Assembly (NCBI GenBank): GCA_030272585.1
Contig: BSYQ01000013.1
Location: 1,860,001-1,924,000 of the forward strand
Length of the DNA stretch: 64,000 bases
Direction: 5' to 3'
DNA from: Bryopsis sp. KO-2023
Taxonomy: Eukaryota > Chlorophyta > Ulvophyceae > Bryopsidales > Bryopsidaceae
Position numbers and translations under genes: made by a program. Shown here in pieces: positions 45,771 through 58,191 of the stretch. The notes below the pieces were generated by a model, which was given only the letters and a program-made list of their open reading frames with translations, was not told where the DNA came from and ran no database searches. Positions within the stretch are counted from its first letter, which is position 1. Every line of letters begins with the position of its first letter.

Positions 45771-48700
45771 TCTGTATAATAATATTATATATAATGTTAG
45801 AAAGGTGCTGGAAAATATCATTGCACAGACACTCACTGTTACAAACGGGAACTGCATGCTGCATGAAGGTAACCAACAGGAGATAGGAAGCTGATATGGT
45901 ATTTTAAGTAAAGATCTGAACTCGAGATCTGCAGTCAAAATTCCTGTTTCAAAAGCACTGCAGGAAATTAATGAAAAACAGTAAAAGTAGCTGAAAGAGT
46001 ACATGCAAGAAAAATGACACAGCTTTTTTTGTCATGAATTTTGGTCATATTTGAGTTATCTTTTCCTATTTGATTATTTGAACCATAGCATCAGGACAGC
46101 ACCACAAAACTGGTGTTAGATTTTCTGATAGAAATGGTAATTGTAAAATCGTGGAACTCTTTTATCTTGAAAAAGTCACGGTACCCAATGCTAGTGAGGA
46201 TTACAAAGACGAGGGTTGATTCACAGAGCCCTTTCGAAAAACCATACACATCCAGTTGGTCTGGTCTATTCCGCATGTAATGCAAAAATTAACCAAAAAA
46301 AAACAAGGAAACACAAAATGCATGTGCCTTCCTATCTGGATGTCACAAATCCCCGCCCCTCTCCCATGATCACTTTCCAAAAGAAAACCCAAACGAAAAA
46401 ACCAACCCATACGAAAAAACCATCCCAAAGATGCACGGTTGCTTTTCTGTTGCTGTCTTTTTTGTTAGCCCCCCAAAAAAAAAAAACAAAAAAAGGGATA
46501 TAAATATGCACCAAAATCGATTTCACATCAACAACAGCGCATGTCAAAACTAGAAGACCCCTCCGAAAAAGAAACAGACCAAAATGAAATAGTGTTATAC
46601 TAAGCTGCAATTAGTAATACCTCTCAGGTATTTGGTGGACCTAAGGTAACACTCTGAAATTAAAAAAAAAAATTGAGCGACAAGGTTTTTTTTTTCCCTT
46701 TTCAGCACAATTTCTTGGTCACTCCCTCCACGAGTGCATCTGAGGAAAAGATAGGTAAAAAAATATATAATAATATCCTCGCACAAGATATTTTGTGTTT
46801 TTTTTTTTTTCAATATCTATGTCAGTGACATCGACAACGATTTTTTTTAAGATGTCAGTCTGTCACTGCTGTCCCAGTCAGACCATCCTAAATTAATTTC
46901 TTTTTTTTTCGAAATGAACCCATTCACTCAGAAAGATTGAGAGGGACAACAAAATAAAGTTTTAAAAGTGAAAACACTAGAAGAGACAATTTAGCAGTCA
47001 TCATATTAAAAAAAAAAAAAAGCAACAAACGGACCATCTCTCTTTTTTCTTTTTCTTTTTTTTTTTTCGAGAGAGGTTCTGGTTTCCTTCTCATCTTGGG
47101 ACCAATTTTCCAAAAAAAAAAAAAATACACAACAAAAAGACATGGAAAAAAAGCATCAAAAGAAACAAAATTACCTGTCGGCAATCTTAACAAAATTAAC
47201 AAAGATATGGAAGAAAAAAAAGAAACATCCTCTCAGGAACAATCACGTTTCTTTTTTTTTCCCACCCTAAATTTTCTTTGTTCAATTCCTCTGGCAAACC
47301 TTATGCACTCAAAATGCAACCGAATAAAAATAATAAAAAAAAAAACCAAAAAAAAAACAAATCTTTTTACCCACTATTTTAACACTTCCATATTTCTTTT
47401 AATATCTTCTTGTTTTTTTCTGATTTTTTTTTCTGCTAATATATATATTCCCCATCGACGACCTTTAAAAAAAAAAGAATCTTGTTTTTTTGTTTTTTTT
47501 TTCATTCCCATATTCAAAACGCCAATCTTAATAAAAGGACCTCCGAAATTTTCCAATCGCCGAAATTTCAGAACCCACACAGAACAGACTTCTAGAAATA
47601 TATAATATCCGAGAGATCCATGCAGAAATAAATACCGCTCCTCTCTTCATAAAATCCATAATTGTACCGGAAAAAAAATAATTAAATAAGTTATATTTTT
47701 CTTTCTTTTTTTTTTTTCAACCGGAAATCGTATAAACGAAGCCCATTTGCGGGGTCTCTTTTCTTGAAACCTCGGCAATGGAAAAAAAAAATCGCATCGA
47801 CCGAGTTGATGGCGATTTTTTTATATCAGGAATGTAGATGAAAATTAAGGGGAAAAAACAACAAAAAAGGGTCTTGCATTTCTCCGAGGCCTGTGTGTTA
47901 ATTTTCCTGGTTTTCTTTTTTTTTTTTTTTTTTCGTGGGAAATTCTCGGCTTGAGAGTGCAAAATAAAACAAAGCTTTTAACCCCACCCACTTGTGCATT
48001 ATCAATGAAACTGCCCCTTTTCCTTTTTTTTTTCTGCTTTTTTCCCCCTTCCCCTTTTCCTATTCTTTTTTTCTGCTTTTTTTCCCCTTCCCCGCTGCAA
48101 TCAGAGAATCAGCGACATGCCATATCTCCATGAACAACAAAACAAAGCACAATTTCCTGACCCCTCCTTACCCACCCCTTTCCGATCAAACAATGTCCAT
48201 GCCTAGGGACTCTTTCGATCCACCACAAAGGGGGGGGTAATTTTTCGTTCAAAAAAATACTCCAAAAATCCCCCCCTCCCTCCCTCCCCACTTTTTCAGC
48301 AAAAAAAACGGTTCCAATATCACAACACCCTCCCCACAAATTCGCCTCATTTCGCTGCTCCTGTTTTCTTTAAACAAAAACAAATGAACAAAAAAAAAAA
48401 TCGTGTGTGCAACACGGTCGAAATCCCATTGCAGCCCCTCGTCTGCCTGCGAAAAAAACCAAATTTTGGGGAAAAAACCCTTCCAAGTAGAAAAAACAAC
48501 ATCAACAACAAAGAAGTCCCCACGCAATCACGTAAAAGAGAATGACCTGCACCTTCCCTGTGGATTATACAAAGCCTCCCCCCGCCCCACCAGATTATTT
48601 TCGGCTCGAAAAAAAGAAAAAAAATGAACACTCCTCTCCCCCTGTTTCGATATGCTCTCTTCTCAATCTGAAGTCTGTCCATGGAGAAAAACAGGCTTTG

Positions 48701-50390
48701 TGTTTTTTTTTGTTCTTTTTTTTTCCCTTCTTTCAGCTCCTCACGCTTGTTTTCCCTTTTTTCTTGCCCCTTTCAACTTCTTATCTTTTTCTTTTCTTTT
48801 CTCATCTTTTTTTTTTTCCCTTTTTTTTTTTAAATCCTCCCTTTTTTTTTCCTTCCAAAATTTCTCACTCTTCTTCTCACACTTCCCACTTTTTTCTCTT
48901 TTGAAGCTCTTCAAAAAAGGGAAAAAAAGAGTGCCAAATCTGATACATAAATATTATTAATTCTGTTTGCTCTTTTCCTTTTTTTTTTCCGGGTTTTTTT
49001 CCCTCCCTTCTGCTCTGGAAAAAAAAAATTAGGAAAAAAGAGCCCCGATCAAATTTCCTGTTTTTTTTTCTTTTTGCTCCCTCTTCCTGTCTGAAGTTTT
49101 GTTCTTCTTAAATTGTCGACTTTTTTTTTTCATGTTTCAATATTTCTAAACCTCATATGGGAGAAATATTTTTTTTTTCTTGGACAAGTTCATAAAAACT
49201 AAAATAAAAAAAGTTTTACCGTGCTTTTTTCTTTCAAAGGCAAATCCTGAAAGAGAGGAAAAAAATATATATTGGTGCATATATATAAATATAAGATTGC
49301 ACCACCCAATCGATCTCCTCCGAAAAAGGGCCAGTCAAAAGTTTTGTTCTCTTCTTGCACATCAAAAATCCCCTCCTTTTTTTTTCTTTTTTTTTCTGTT
49401 TTTTTAAATAGTTCTTTCACCAGATGAAAAGAAAAGTTCGCATGACAGCCAACATTATGATTTCCAGCCTTTCCTTCCTTTTTTTTTTTGGGTGAAAATA
49501 ATCGGCCGATTTTCTTTTTTTTCCCTTCTCTCCAAAAAATCACAAGAGCCTCCCTGTCACCCTACAGACTCTTTGTCCCCTCCCATTAACTTTTTTCTTT
49601 TTTCTTTTGTTTATTCAAACAAAAGCAAAATAGAGAAAAGATGGCGAAAGCAACAGGGAAAATGACCGACCATTCAATTCCCCTACCCGAAATATTCAGC
49701 TAATACTTCTTCTGTTTTTTCACTTTCCTTTCCCCTCCCCCCTTTTTCTTTTCCGGAGCCAATCCTCCCAGAAAAAAAAAAAAAACGAAAAAACACTAAA
49801 TGGAGTATTAGAGGAAACCCCCACCTAAAAGATAAAAAAAAACGAAAACGAAAACAAAGCGTTCGAAAGTGCACAGCAAAAGCAAAGGGCGGCTGATTTT
49901 TTTTTCTTGCTCTCTTCAACTTGTGTTTTTTTTTTCCTTCCACACCAACCCTTCAAAAACAATATTCAATGCAGTCTGAACCTCTCTCTTTTCAAAATCA
50001 ACAAGGAAAAAAAAAAAACACAAAACAAACCCCCAAGCCAAAACGCCCACCACTTTCCATCCCATACAGCATCACACGTAGAAAGTACAGTTAAAAACAC
50101 CGTCGAAAAAAAAAAAAAAAAAACCAAAACCAACGCCTTTCCAAAAATAACGCCTCTCCCGATCGAACTCATTTTTCTTCTTTCCCCTATCCCCTTTAAA
50201 AATCCCACCTTCCGGTGTCTCACTCTTTTTTTTTCACTCTTTTTTTTCACTCTTTCTACTTCCTCTCCCCCAAACCTTCCACTTCCCACCAAATCATACA
50301 CATAGTTCACACACGATCTGCTTCTTTTCTCTTTTTTTTCTCTTTCTCTTTGTCCGAGTAAAATTCTTATTTCTGTTTTGGTTTTTTATG
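45771..50390. other. Long low-complexity stretch without recognised genes
   Basis: No exon, RNA gene or element could be supported. From about 46.3 kb, and most strongly from 47.9 to 50.3 kb, the plus strand is pyrimidine- and A-rich and very poor in G. The minus strand is therefore purine/G-rich. This is the mirror image of the skew in plus-strand introns, and would fit a long 3' UTR of the minus-strand gene at 50391. Confidence 0.45.
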
Positions 50391-51771
50391 TTACAATCCA
50401 GGATCCCCCTTCGAATCCCGCCCATATTGCCATTGCCGAATCTCTTCGTAAACGTTCTCCAGCAACTGCAAGTCATCAGCTTCCTTCCGGCTGCCATCGT
50501 TACTGGACCCCAGTCTGACATCGCTCACGTTTTCCTGGCTGCTGCATGCTTTCACTTGTTGGCTGCACCCGCTGGTTCCTACCCCCACGTCCCTTCCTAT
50601 GGCATCCCCCACCAGCTGAACATCCACCGATTGAGACGCAGCGTTTCTCAGCTTGGATATCTCGAAGGAAAAATCCTCGTCTGTATCGAAAAGACCCCCG
50701 TTTGCAAAACTTAATGACAGAGCCTCCAGCAACGGGCTCTCTTTCCGATTCTCTCCATACCCCCCAGGAGCAGACGTCGAAGAAGTGGGTGCATTCACCA
50801 GATCGAACGACCTGGTTTTCTTAATCATGGATGTGTCTACTGCGTTGCTTTTCCCACCCCGTCGGCTGCTGCCATCTGATTTCGACCCTAACGGGGTGTA
50901 CAACCTGTCGTTCTGCTCTTGAATCGGGATCGTGAATCTGGAGGGTTCCATGTTAATGGAAGAAGGGGTGGGAGAGTCTGGCAGACCCCCGGACGAGGCG
51001 CTGTGCCACAGAGTGCTGTCAGCCCGTGAAGTGCTCCTGGTGTGGGCAATCCCAGTGCTTCTCGAAGCTTTCTCCGATTTGACGGTGTCCACAGAAAACA
51101 CAGGAGTCAGTCGCGCTTTGGCACGTGCAGAAGCGGATTTCTGCTCCACCTTTTCCTCGTCGGCCACATCCCCCCATCCGGCAGGTCCCAATTCCTGACT
51201 TGCATCTGGGGTGGGGTGGAATTCCCCGTTGCTGCCGTAAGCGGCGATTCGTAGGTTGGAGCTGAGGATTTCTTGGGTGCTTGCGACGGCGCTGGCTGTT
51301 TTCTGAGTGTGGGGGGTGTCGGTGTCCGAGGCGGGCAATGGGGTAATGCCTCCGTTGGGGTGATTTTGAAATTCAATGCTGCCCAGAATAGGGGGCAGTT
51401 CCCGCTTGAACTTGTTGGTTCGCATGGGATGGCTAAATGCAGCCAGGCCTAGCCGAAACGCCTCTTCGTATTTTGGGTACACCACCTAAAGAATCAACCA
51501 GGCTCAAAATCAACCAGGCTCAAAATCAACCAGGCTCAATGATGCAGCAGAGTTTTGGGGGCTTTTATAAACTGTTCTATGCAAATATTTAGCTGAAGTT
51601 GCTTTTCTTCTTTCCTCCTTTCACTTTTTTTGGTCAAGAAACATAGTTTGGGTGTCAGGAAAAGGGATGTTTAAATTTCTACGGAGGTGGGCTTATCGAC
51701 GGTTAGGTTTGATGGCGCGAGCCTTGGGGCCTGTTCCCGTGTTCTTCACGCGCGACGAAAATAACCTTACG
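50391..51771 (-). CDS. Ser/Thr-rich protein of unknown function, N-terminus unresolved
   Basis: The main exon runs from an acceptor at about 51487 (ctttag/GTGGTGTAC) to a stop at 50391, about 365 codons. It starts VVYPKYEEAFRLGLAAFSHP, then has a probably disordered Ser/Thr/Pro-rich middle with basic patches, and ends with an acidic part and a helix (LLENVYEEIRQWQYGRDSKG). A preceding exon probably ends at 51771 with donor CAC/GTAAGG in matching phase. It reads ASYTIEPIPQGLEH at its end; its 5' limit (about 51.9 kb) was not determined. Family not recognised; the layout suggests a regulatory or scaffold protein. Codon use and GC content are clearly higher than in the surroundings, so it is coding. 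Confidence 0.6.
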
Positions 51772-54347
51772 TGTTCCAGTCCTTGGGGAATCGGCTCTAT
51801 GGTGTACGATGCGGGGCTCGCAGGCCCTCCACTCTCGCGCTCCCCATCGTCCTGCCAAAGCACCGACCATTCAGCAACGTCGACGTCAGTCGTCAACTTT
51901 GACTTTCGTCTATACGAAACGCGTCCACAACCGTCGCCATTTTTGCAAGGTTACGTCCCATCATATCGCGAGATGCTGTGAGCGGCTCGAAACCGACGAC
52001 CTGGCGCAGCAGTCCGGCGAACGATGCCACGCTACTGTCGGAATGAAACAGTTTTTCGAAAAAAACTCGGACGCTTTGATTGGGAACACCTTTCCTACGC
52101 CCGCGCATGGCGGTCGGCTGCTGGCCGACGACTCTCACCTGAGCGCCACTGCGGGCGAACGACGACTGTCGAGCTCCCATCTCGAACAGGTAGCCTGCGA
52201 ATTTCCCAAGAGAACGAGCGGCGGTCAAACGAGAGGCGACAGGAGTTCCCTCGACCCAACGAGCGCAAGTTTCGAAAAAGCGCTTTCCCACTACCACGGT
52301 CGTTCGAACCGTCAAGTGCTGTTATCGACTCTCAAGTGCTGTTATTCTCTCAAAAACACAAAGTGTGTGCAAGAGTTAATACAGTTATATGTCTACACGA
52401 CGCTGCGAACACTCCAAAACGAAATTGGTTGTGAACTGGCAGCCCAATCCTTCGCCGCGAACCTGATAAATGGAGTGATGTGGACAGCGGGGAGGGGGGG
52501 TTGCAGTCTTTCTTTTCAGCCCAACGGAGCGCAACAACAATCGAATTCGCTTCAGTACCAGCCCCCGTCTGACGGTGGCGGACCACGTGACAAGTGACGA
52601 GGAACGATGAGATGGTTCGATTCGCCGCCAGATCGCTTTTTGGCCGAGGTGGCGCTGATTGACATCAAATCCAATCCAGCGATCACACTTTCTTCCGTCT
52701 TGGGAGTTGTGTGTGTGGAAGTTCTTGCTACCTGTTCTGATGCTGTGTTGGGACACTGGCCGATCGCCTGCGTGTTTGCGCTCGATGTTCCGCAGCCAAC
52801 CAACCCATCTCGGTGGTGATTGGGTGTGGGTTCGTTGGGACTTCGCAGAAACTTGGTTGGATTTGCATCACCACTGAGAGTAGAGCAGCCGCCATGAAAT
52901 ACTGTCTACCAAAGGAGATACATCGATCCCGATCTCCGCCAATGCTACCAAGATTTGTAGCAAGCTGACCAGATTATTTCCTTTTCATCATGCCCTCGAT
53001 GAAGGGAGCGTCACCCAAATCCACAACATGCTCAAGCCAGTTGATCATGACTGCTCATGCCAGCGCCAGTTCTTTCCATATCGCATCACAAAACGTGCAA
53101 AGTGGTTTGCTAGTTAACACAGGAACAACCAATTGCTATATGATATAACAAGGATCCATGGATACATGTTTTATGAATGCAGAAAGGCTTCTTGATGCTG
53201 TAGGATCCACTGGAGTCTCATCCACCCCCAACCACAGTATCAGGAATCAGGAATCAGTTTACACTTGAGTAGGCCAACCACAGTTGACTAGATTTTTAGA
53301 GAATGAGCAATTCAGCACTCACTTTTTTTGAAGTGAAACCTAAACTCAACATCTCATCCCAGAGAATTAAGAATTATGTAGGAAACCCTCAAAAAAAGGA
53401 AAGGTCTGATCTGGCCTTTGAAAAGATCCTATTCAAGGATCACAAGGATCAGAGAAACATAATGCACAAAGAACAATCAAAAATAAAAATAGAATAAAAT
53501 TTTCTGGCACCAGGCGAAATTGAACTGATTTTTTTCATGGGGTGGAAAGCAAGCCCGTCGCGTCTACGTACGACACAACAGGTCGACATTGCGTTCGTTC
53601 CCGCAATAATAGTTGGGAATTTTGTTCTCAGGTTTGGAAAAATTCTGCGACGACTCCTCCACTGCAGGTGAGTGCGTGCGGGGACATATCCAGTGCCATC
53701 CATAAAAAGAAACAAAAACTCCGCAAGGTCTAGGGACCTCATTGAAACCACGTCCTCTCCACTCGCAGTGAACCGTTGGGTAGCAACAGTTTTATCTGAA
53801 AAAGGGGGACCTTCAGTGTTTTTTTGCTGTCACTCTTCTGGACTGCCCCCCCTCCCTGTTTCTCTTTCCCCCCACCCTCTTTGAAACCCCCTTTTTTTTT
53901 GCTTTGCTGAGAAAACTCTTTCTGTCCTTTGTTGAGTGCAGAGTGGTGACTTCATAGGTTGCTCCACTCCCTGTGTAGTTAGCAGGAAGCTGTTCAAATT
54001 TCCCCCTTTCGATTAATGTGCATAAAATCTGCGCTTATACTGGAATTCCTCACCAATCTTACAATACCCAATGTGTTTAGGTCCTTGGAAAAGCACATTT
54101 ATAAATCACAGACGACACGTCCATCCAAACTTTTAACACACACACACACACCCGGTTGGGCACCTATCTCTATTTTTATCAAGCCGGAAATGAATGTACT
54201 GCTGAGAAACATAGCTGCAAACGAACTCTGTTGGAAATCTGGGTTGTGGAATAATATAATATATATAATATAATACAATATATATAGAGAGAAATAGAAA
54301 GATTTTCGGTTTTCTAATAGAAAAAGTCGTGTTTTTTTGGCGTTCAG
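51772..54347. other. GC-richer spacer, probably 5' regions of flanking genes
   Basis: From 51.7 to 52.8 kb the sequence is GC-richer with many CpG, and frames are open on both strands, so no single one is persuasive. From 52.9 to 54.3 kb it is AT-rich with short frames. Upstream exons of the minus gene (50391) and of the plus SEL1-like gene (54348) probably lie here, but I could not fix them. Confidence 0.4.
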
Positions 54348-55183
54348 GATTGCTGGTTCGATAAGGGAACTAGGGTTCCTTGCCCATCAGCTAAGGGTTT
54401 CCACAGCAGCTGGGATTTTCGAAGAGAAGCTGCCACCGTCCGTTTTTACAGGCGCTTTCAGAAAAAAACGACCCAAGAGAAAGAAGCAAGAAACGAAGAA
54501 GAAAAAAATGGCTGCTTCTAGCCAAAGAGGTATCGTTTTGGGTTGGTTGTCAGCTTCACTGGACCTTGTTTTTTGTTTTTTTTTCAGAATTGATCCAATT
54601 CAGTTTTGTTTTCAGAGATGTTTGTATTGACCTAAATCTGCCCACGACTCTTTGCACATATAGCCGCAATTCATATATAGCTGCAACTTTTTCAGAATTG
54701 AAAGGATTAAAACTCGGGACAGATTTGGGGAGTGTGTATAAGAGGTCATCTGGTCAGTCCGTTGAAAAACAAATTGCTGCAAATAGGGGCGGTTTTTTTT
54801 TCACTTCTTCAGTTTTCTCCCGATCGTCCGTTCCACTGACCCGATCGACGCAACACCCCAGTGTTCTATTTATAGATCTCTGTGTGTGTGTTTTTTTCTG
54901 TTCAGCTGTGGGCAGTCGACAACTGGCTCATTGGAACGAAGAACCCTGCAAGGATGAGGTCAAATCGGTGCAATTGAGTTACGTTGTTCAAGACGCTGTG
55001 AAAAGATGGTTTGACGATACGTATCGGGATGCTCAAAGGGGGGACGTAAAACAGCAAGCTTTGTTGGGGCAAATGTTGGCCGAGGGGTACGGCTGTCAGA
55101 GGGACCCCAAAGGTGCGGAAGAGTGGATGGAAAAAGCGAGGAAACGGGGGTTCAAAATGGAGGGTGTTTATTGTCAGCTGTGA
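54348..55183 (+). CDS. SEL1-like repeat protein, 5' part unresolved
   Basis: Two exons: 54348-54529 (cag acceptor, AGAG/GTATCG donor) and 54906-55183 (ttcag acceptor, stop at 55181), phase-compatible. The first encodes a basic, Lys-rich segment (FRKKRPKRKKQETKKKK), possibly a nuclear signal. The second has QLAHWNEEPCKDEVKSVQL, then VKRWFDDTYRDAQRGDVKQQ, ALLGQMLAEGYGCQRDPKGA and EEWMEKARKRGF. That is one SEL1/TPR-like repeat, as in a plant family with a single C-terminal SEL1 unit that I remember only in outline. Such helical repeats mediate protein contacts; no function is assigned. The start codon and earlier exons were not found. Confidence 0.65.
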
Positions 55184-56674
55184 GTTTATAGAGTGAGGGA
55201 AGAGGTCATGTTGCTTGGTGGAGGGGTGGTCCCTTTAGGTTTAAAAAAAAACTGACCGTGAAAAGCAGAGAGAGAGCCTTACTTAGGAGTGGAAAAAAGG
55301 AAAAGGGGACTCTAGTGGAGATATTGCACTGTTGGTTTGGAAAGAGGGGGTGGGAAAAGAAGGTTCCAGAAACAAGCGAATGACCTCTCTCTCTTTTTTG
55401 TCTTTACGTGTTTAGTTTGGCTTCTTTGTTTTGCCAATCCCCTAATTTCCTCATGGGGTTGGAAAAGAAAGGGGGAAAAAAAAAATCTGGCTGGTGGTTT
55501 TTGACCGCATTAGTTAAAACGATATCAGGTCACAAAAGCAGGGTCCGAGAGAGTTCATGTATGCACATTTGTTTCGGTGAGACAATAATATATTTTTTAA
55601 TTTAGGTAATGTGCTAACGGAAAGAAAGGGGGGGGTGAGGGTTCTTTTTTTTTGTTTTTTTTTTTCTTACATATTCAAGAAAGGATGAAGAGACCAACAA
55701 GGGCAAAAAAAAAAAAGAAAAAAAAGCCATCATGTGTGTGCGTGCGTCGAAACGTTAATCCCCAGAAAAAACTTGAGGGTTGGTTTCTGTTGTTATTTCC
55801 AATGGACGATAAGGCAGTGTGTGTTGACAATTATTTTTTTTTTCCTTTTTTTTTTTTCAAACGTGAGAGATTCTTGGCAGTTTTAATCTTTTTTTTTTTC
55901 AACTTGAGAGAGATTACTCGGTGGTCCTCTGGTTTTTTATTTTCTTGCGACATTTTACACAGATCAATTGTTTCGGTTGTGTTTTTGTTTTGTTTTTTTT
56001 GCTGTTTTTTTGCTTTGACATGGACTCTGGACTGACATGAGGAGAGAGAGAGAGAAGCAACGCGTGTCCACCGGTTAGTTCGTTTTCGCCCCAAACTGAA
56101 TGGCGGAGCTTTCTGGGTGTTTCTGGAAGCATGCATTGGGTGGATGTAGGCTGGGGCTTTAGGTTTGGTCAAATTTGTGACTAGTTTTTAATTGCTATCG
56201 GAATCGGCAGGGGACATGCTGTTTTTTTTGTTTGTTTGTTACATCAGGGGGATAAACGCTTGGTCTGGTTTTTGCTGAGGCATGAAAAATTATGAATACA
56301 GTTCTCCTTTTTTTTCTGGTTGAAAAGCAGCTTCTCTGGGGCTTGGGTGTTTTTTTATGCACCCAAAAAACACCCAGGGTTGTTCGAGAGTGTGTGTGTT
56401 CATTTGATGGCTTGATGGCTCGATGGCAGATCAATATCAGGAGGGAAAAGCTTTCAGTGTGCTTTGGTAAAGGTGGAGAATGCCCAACATCGGCCTTTCT
56501 CATCACTATCCAAAAAAAAATCTAAAAAGGTCTAATGTCTTGGCTTAAGTCTTTCTCCCAGTGGCCACTGCCAATAATTTCAAATATGGTAGGAAGAGTC
56601 CGTCAGACTCTGCCTGATGATGGAAAGCCAGATGTGATCAAGAAGGGGAATGAAAGGGTTTTTTTTTTTTTTTT
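55184..56674 (+). other. SEL1-like gene 3' flank
   Basis: G/T-rich and low-complexity, like the 3' flank of GRV2, with no recognised gene. A short frame near 56560-56650 (MVGRVRQTLPDDGKPDVIKK) may belong with the fragment that begins at 56675. Confidence 0.35.
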
Positions 56675-56851
56675 CATCGAGGATTTGTCCACAACAACTA
56701 CAAAGACCATGCAGAACTGTGGGAGGCCTACCAGCCTATCGAAAATGACCTGCACATGTTCTTCATTGGGTTGTATTGGACCCGAAAGGATAAAGCTTCG
56801 GGAAGTCAGATATGGTGGCATCACATCAACAATCAATCACAGAGAGGATGA
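56675..56851 (+). pseudogene. Coding-like fragment, unidentified
   Basis: After a run of 16 T, one frame reads 58 codons to a stop at 56849. It includes HRGFVHNNYKDHAELWEAYQ and HMFFIGLYWTRKDKASGSQI. The composition (Trp, His, Tyr, balanced charges) is that of real protein. No acceptor is clear, and the T-run breaks the link to the possible upstream frame at 56560-56650. I therefore read it as a gene relic or an exon of an unknown gene. Family not recognised. Confidence 0.35.
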
Positions 56852-57147
56852 CTCATTATAACAACCCCAATCACGGAAACTTGTTCGGTTCAATCAATCA
56901 ATTACATGTTGCCTGAGGACTCCAGGAGTCCTACCAGGAAGCCTACCACTTGATCTTATCTTAATCCATTCCTCCGGCCGCCACTTCAAAGCCCTCAGAA
57001 GATATTAGATATTGTATCCCTCTTCTCAAAGGTCCCAGCTTCAAATCTATATTACTTCATTCTTCCAAACTTCCCCTATCTTTTTCGGGCGCGATGTCGG
57101 TCTGGGGACGCGCGGAGACGTCCCCCATCGAGGGCGTCTGTGAAGTT

Positions 57148-57260
57148 AAAGGGGGACAATGTTGTGTAAGAAAGTACCCGATTTGCCGGGCCTTGGTGTG
57201 ACTGTGTTCCCTATTCGTTCTATCAAACTTTATCAATACCAGACAATCACTTCATTAAAA
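57148..57260 (+). mobile_element. Copia-like polypurine tract and LTR edge, decayed
   Basis: The purine run AAAGGGGGACAA (57148-57159) is followed directly by TGTTGTGTAAG at 57160, the usual start of a 3' LTR. Before it, the frame ending in GVCEVKGGQC resembles the end of Copia pol. No matching 5' LTR or long coding part is seen, so only a fragment seems left. The LTR's right end is not clear. Confidence 0.4.
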
Positions 57261-57865
57261 TAAAAAAATCTAAATAAACTTGTTGGGTTATTGAAGGGAA
57301 TAATATGATTATGATTATGATTATGAAGGGAATAGCTTGACAAACTGACACAGCAGGATGAGATTAGACTCGACTGATTAGACTTGACGAAAGCGGAGTG
57401 GGATCTCCGAGACATTGGGGTTTACGTTAGAAGTACGAGGTATGAGTACGAGGAATGGAAGAGTGAGAGTTGCGTGAGTCGGGAACAAAATGCTGTCGAA
57501 CAAGACTTCGTGTTGTCTTTTTGTTGTAACTTACAACTTGTAAGACGTTTTTTGGGAACAGAGCTTTTCCTGATACTGTACAACAGTTTCCTCAAGAAAA
57601 CTGGCTTCGATTTCATTTGACATGGCTTGTTCCAGTTCTGCAAATCTGCCTTCACAGTGCTAAAAAATCCCATGACTGGTTCCAGGTTTTTGCATCAAAA
57701 ACAAAAACACATTTTTGCCATCATGGTGGGTGATGGCTCTCTTCAAGGAATTCAATGATAAAAAAAAGGCGGCCGCCGTTCCGAACAGGGCACATTCGGT
57801 GCTGTTTGGTGAATCACCACTGGTGATTTCGTCATTGCAAGGATGATACCACACACACAAGAATG

Positions 57866-58034
57866 CAAACAAACAAACAAACAAACAAACAACATTTACA
57901 AGAATGCCACATGTAGGAAGGATTCAATCCTTATTAAGTAAGTAACACCAAAAAACGAGACTTTTTGAAAAAAAAAACAAACAAAAATCGAATTACATTG
58001 TGGAGGGGAATGACCGCTCTCTCCTGTAACAATG
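57866..58034 (-). repeat. (TTTG)n-tailed repeat, copy 3, with diverged hairpin
   Basis: A long (CAAA)n run with catttaca at 57866-57900. A diverged hairpin related to 14942-14973 (attgtggagg ... ctcctgtaacaat) lies at 57996-58034. Third copy of this small family. Confidence 0.5.
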
Positions 58035-58191
58035 ACCTTCAAATGACCTTCACAAAAAAAAAAAATCCAAAAAAGTTCATGCACGTTCAGTTCTAGAATA
58101 TGACCCCTGAGATCATATTCCGATCAAAAAAAAGCTGCCCGTCCTTGATCTGGTCCACCAAGAAACCCCCTCAAGAACAAGCAAACGAAAC

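Noticed and set aside
51809..52597. A 262-codon plus-strand open frame
   Set aside because: Frames are open on both strands in this GC-rich stretch, there is no supported start or splice context, and the translation is Arg/Ser-rich without recognisable motifs. It is probably the by-product of few stop codons in GC-rich promoter DNA.
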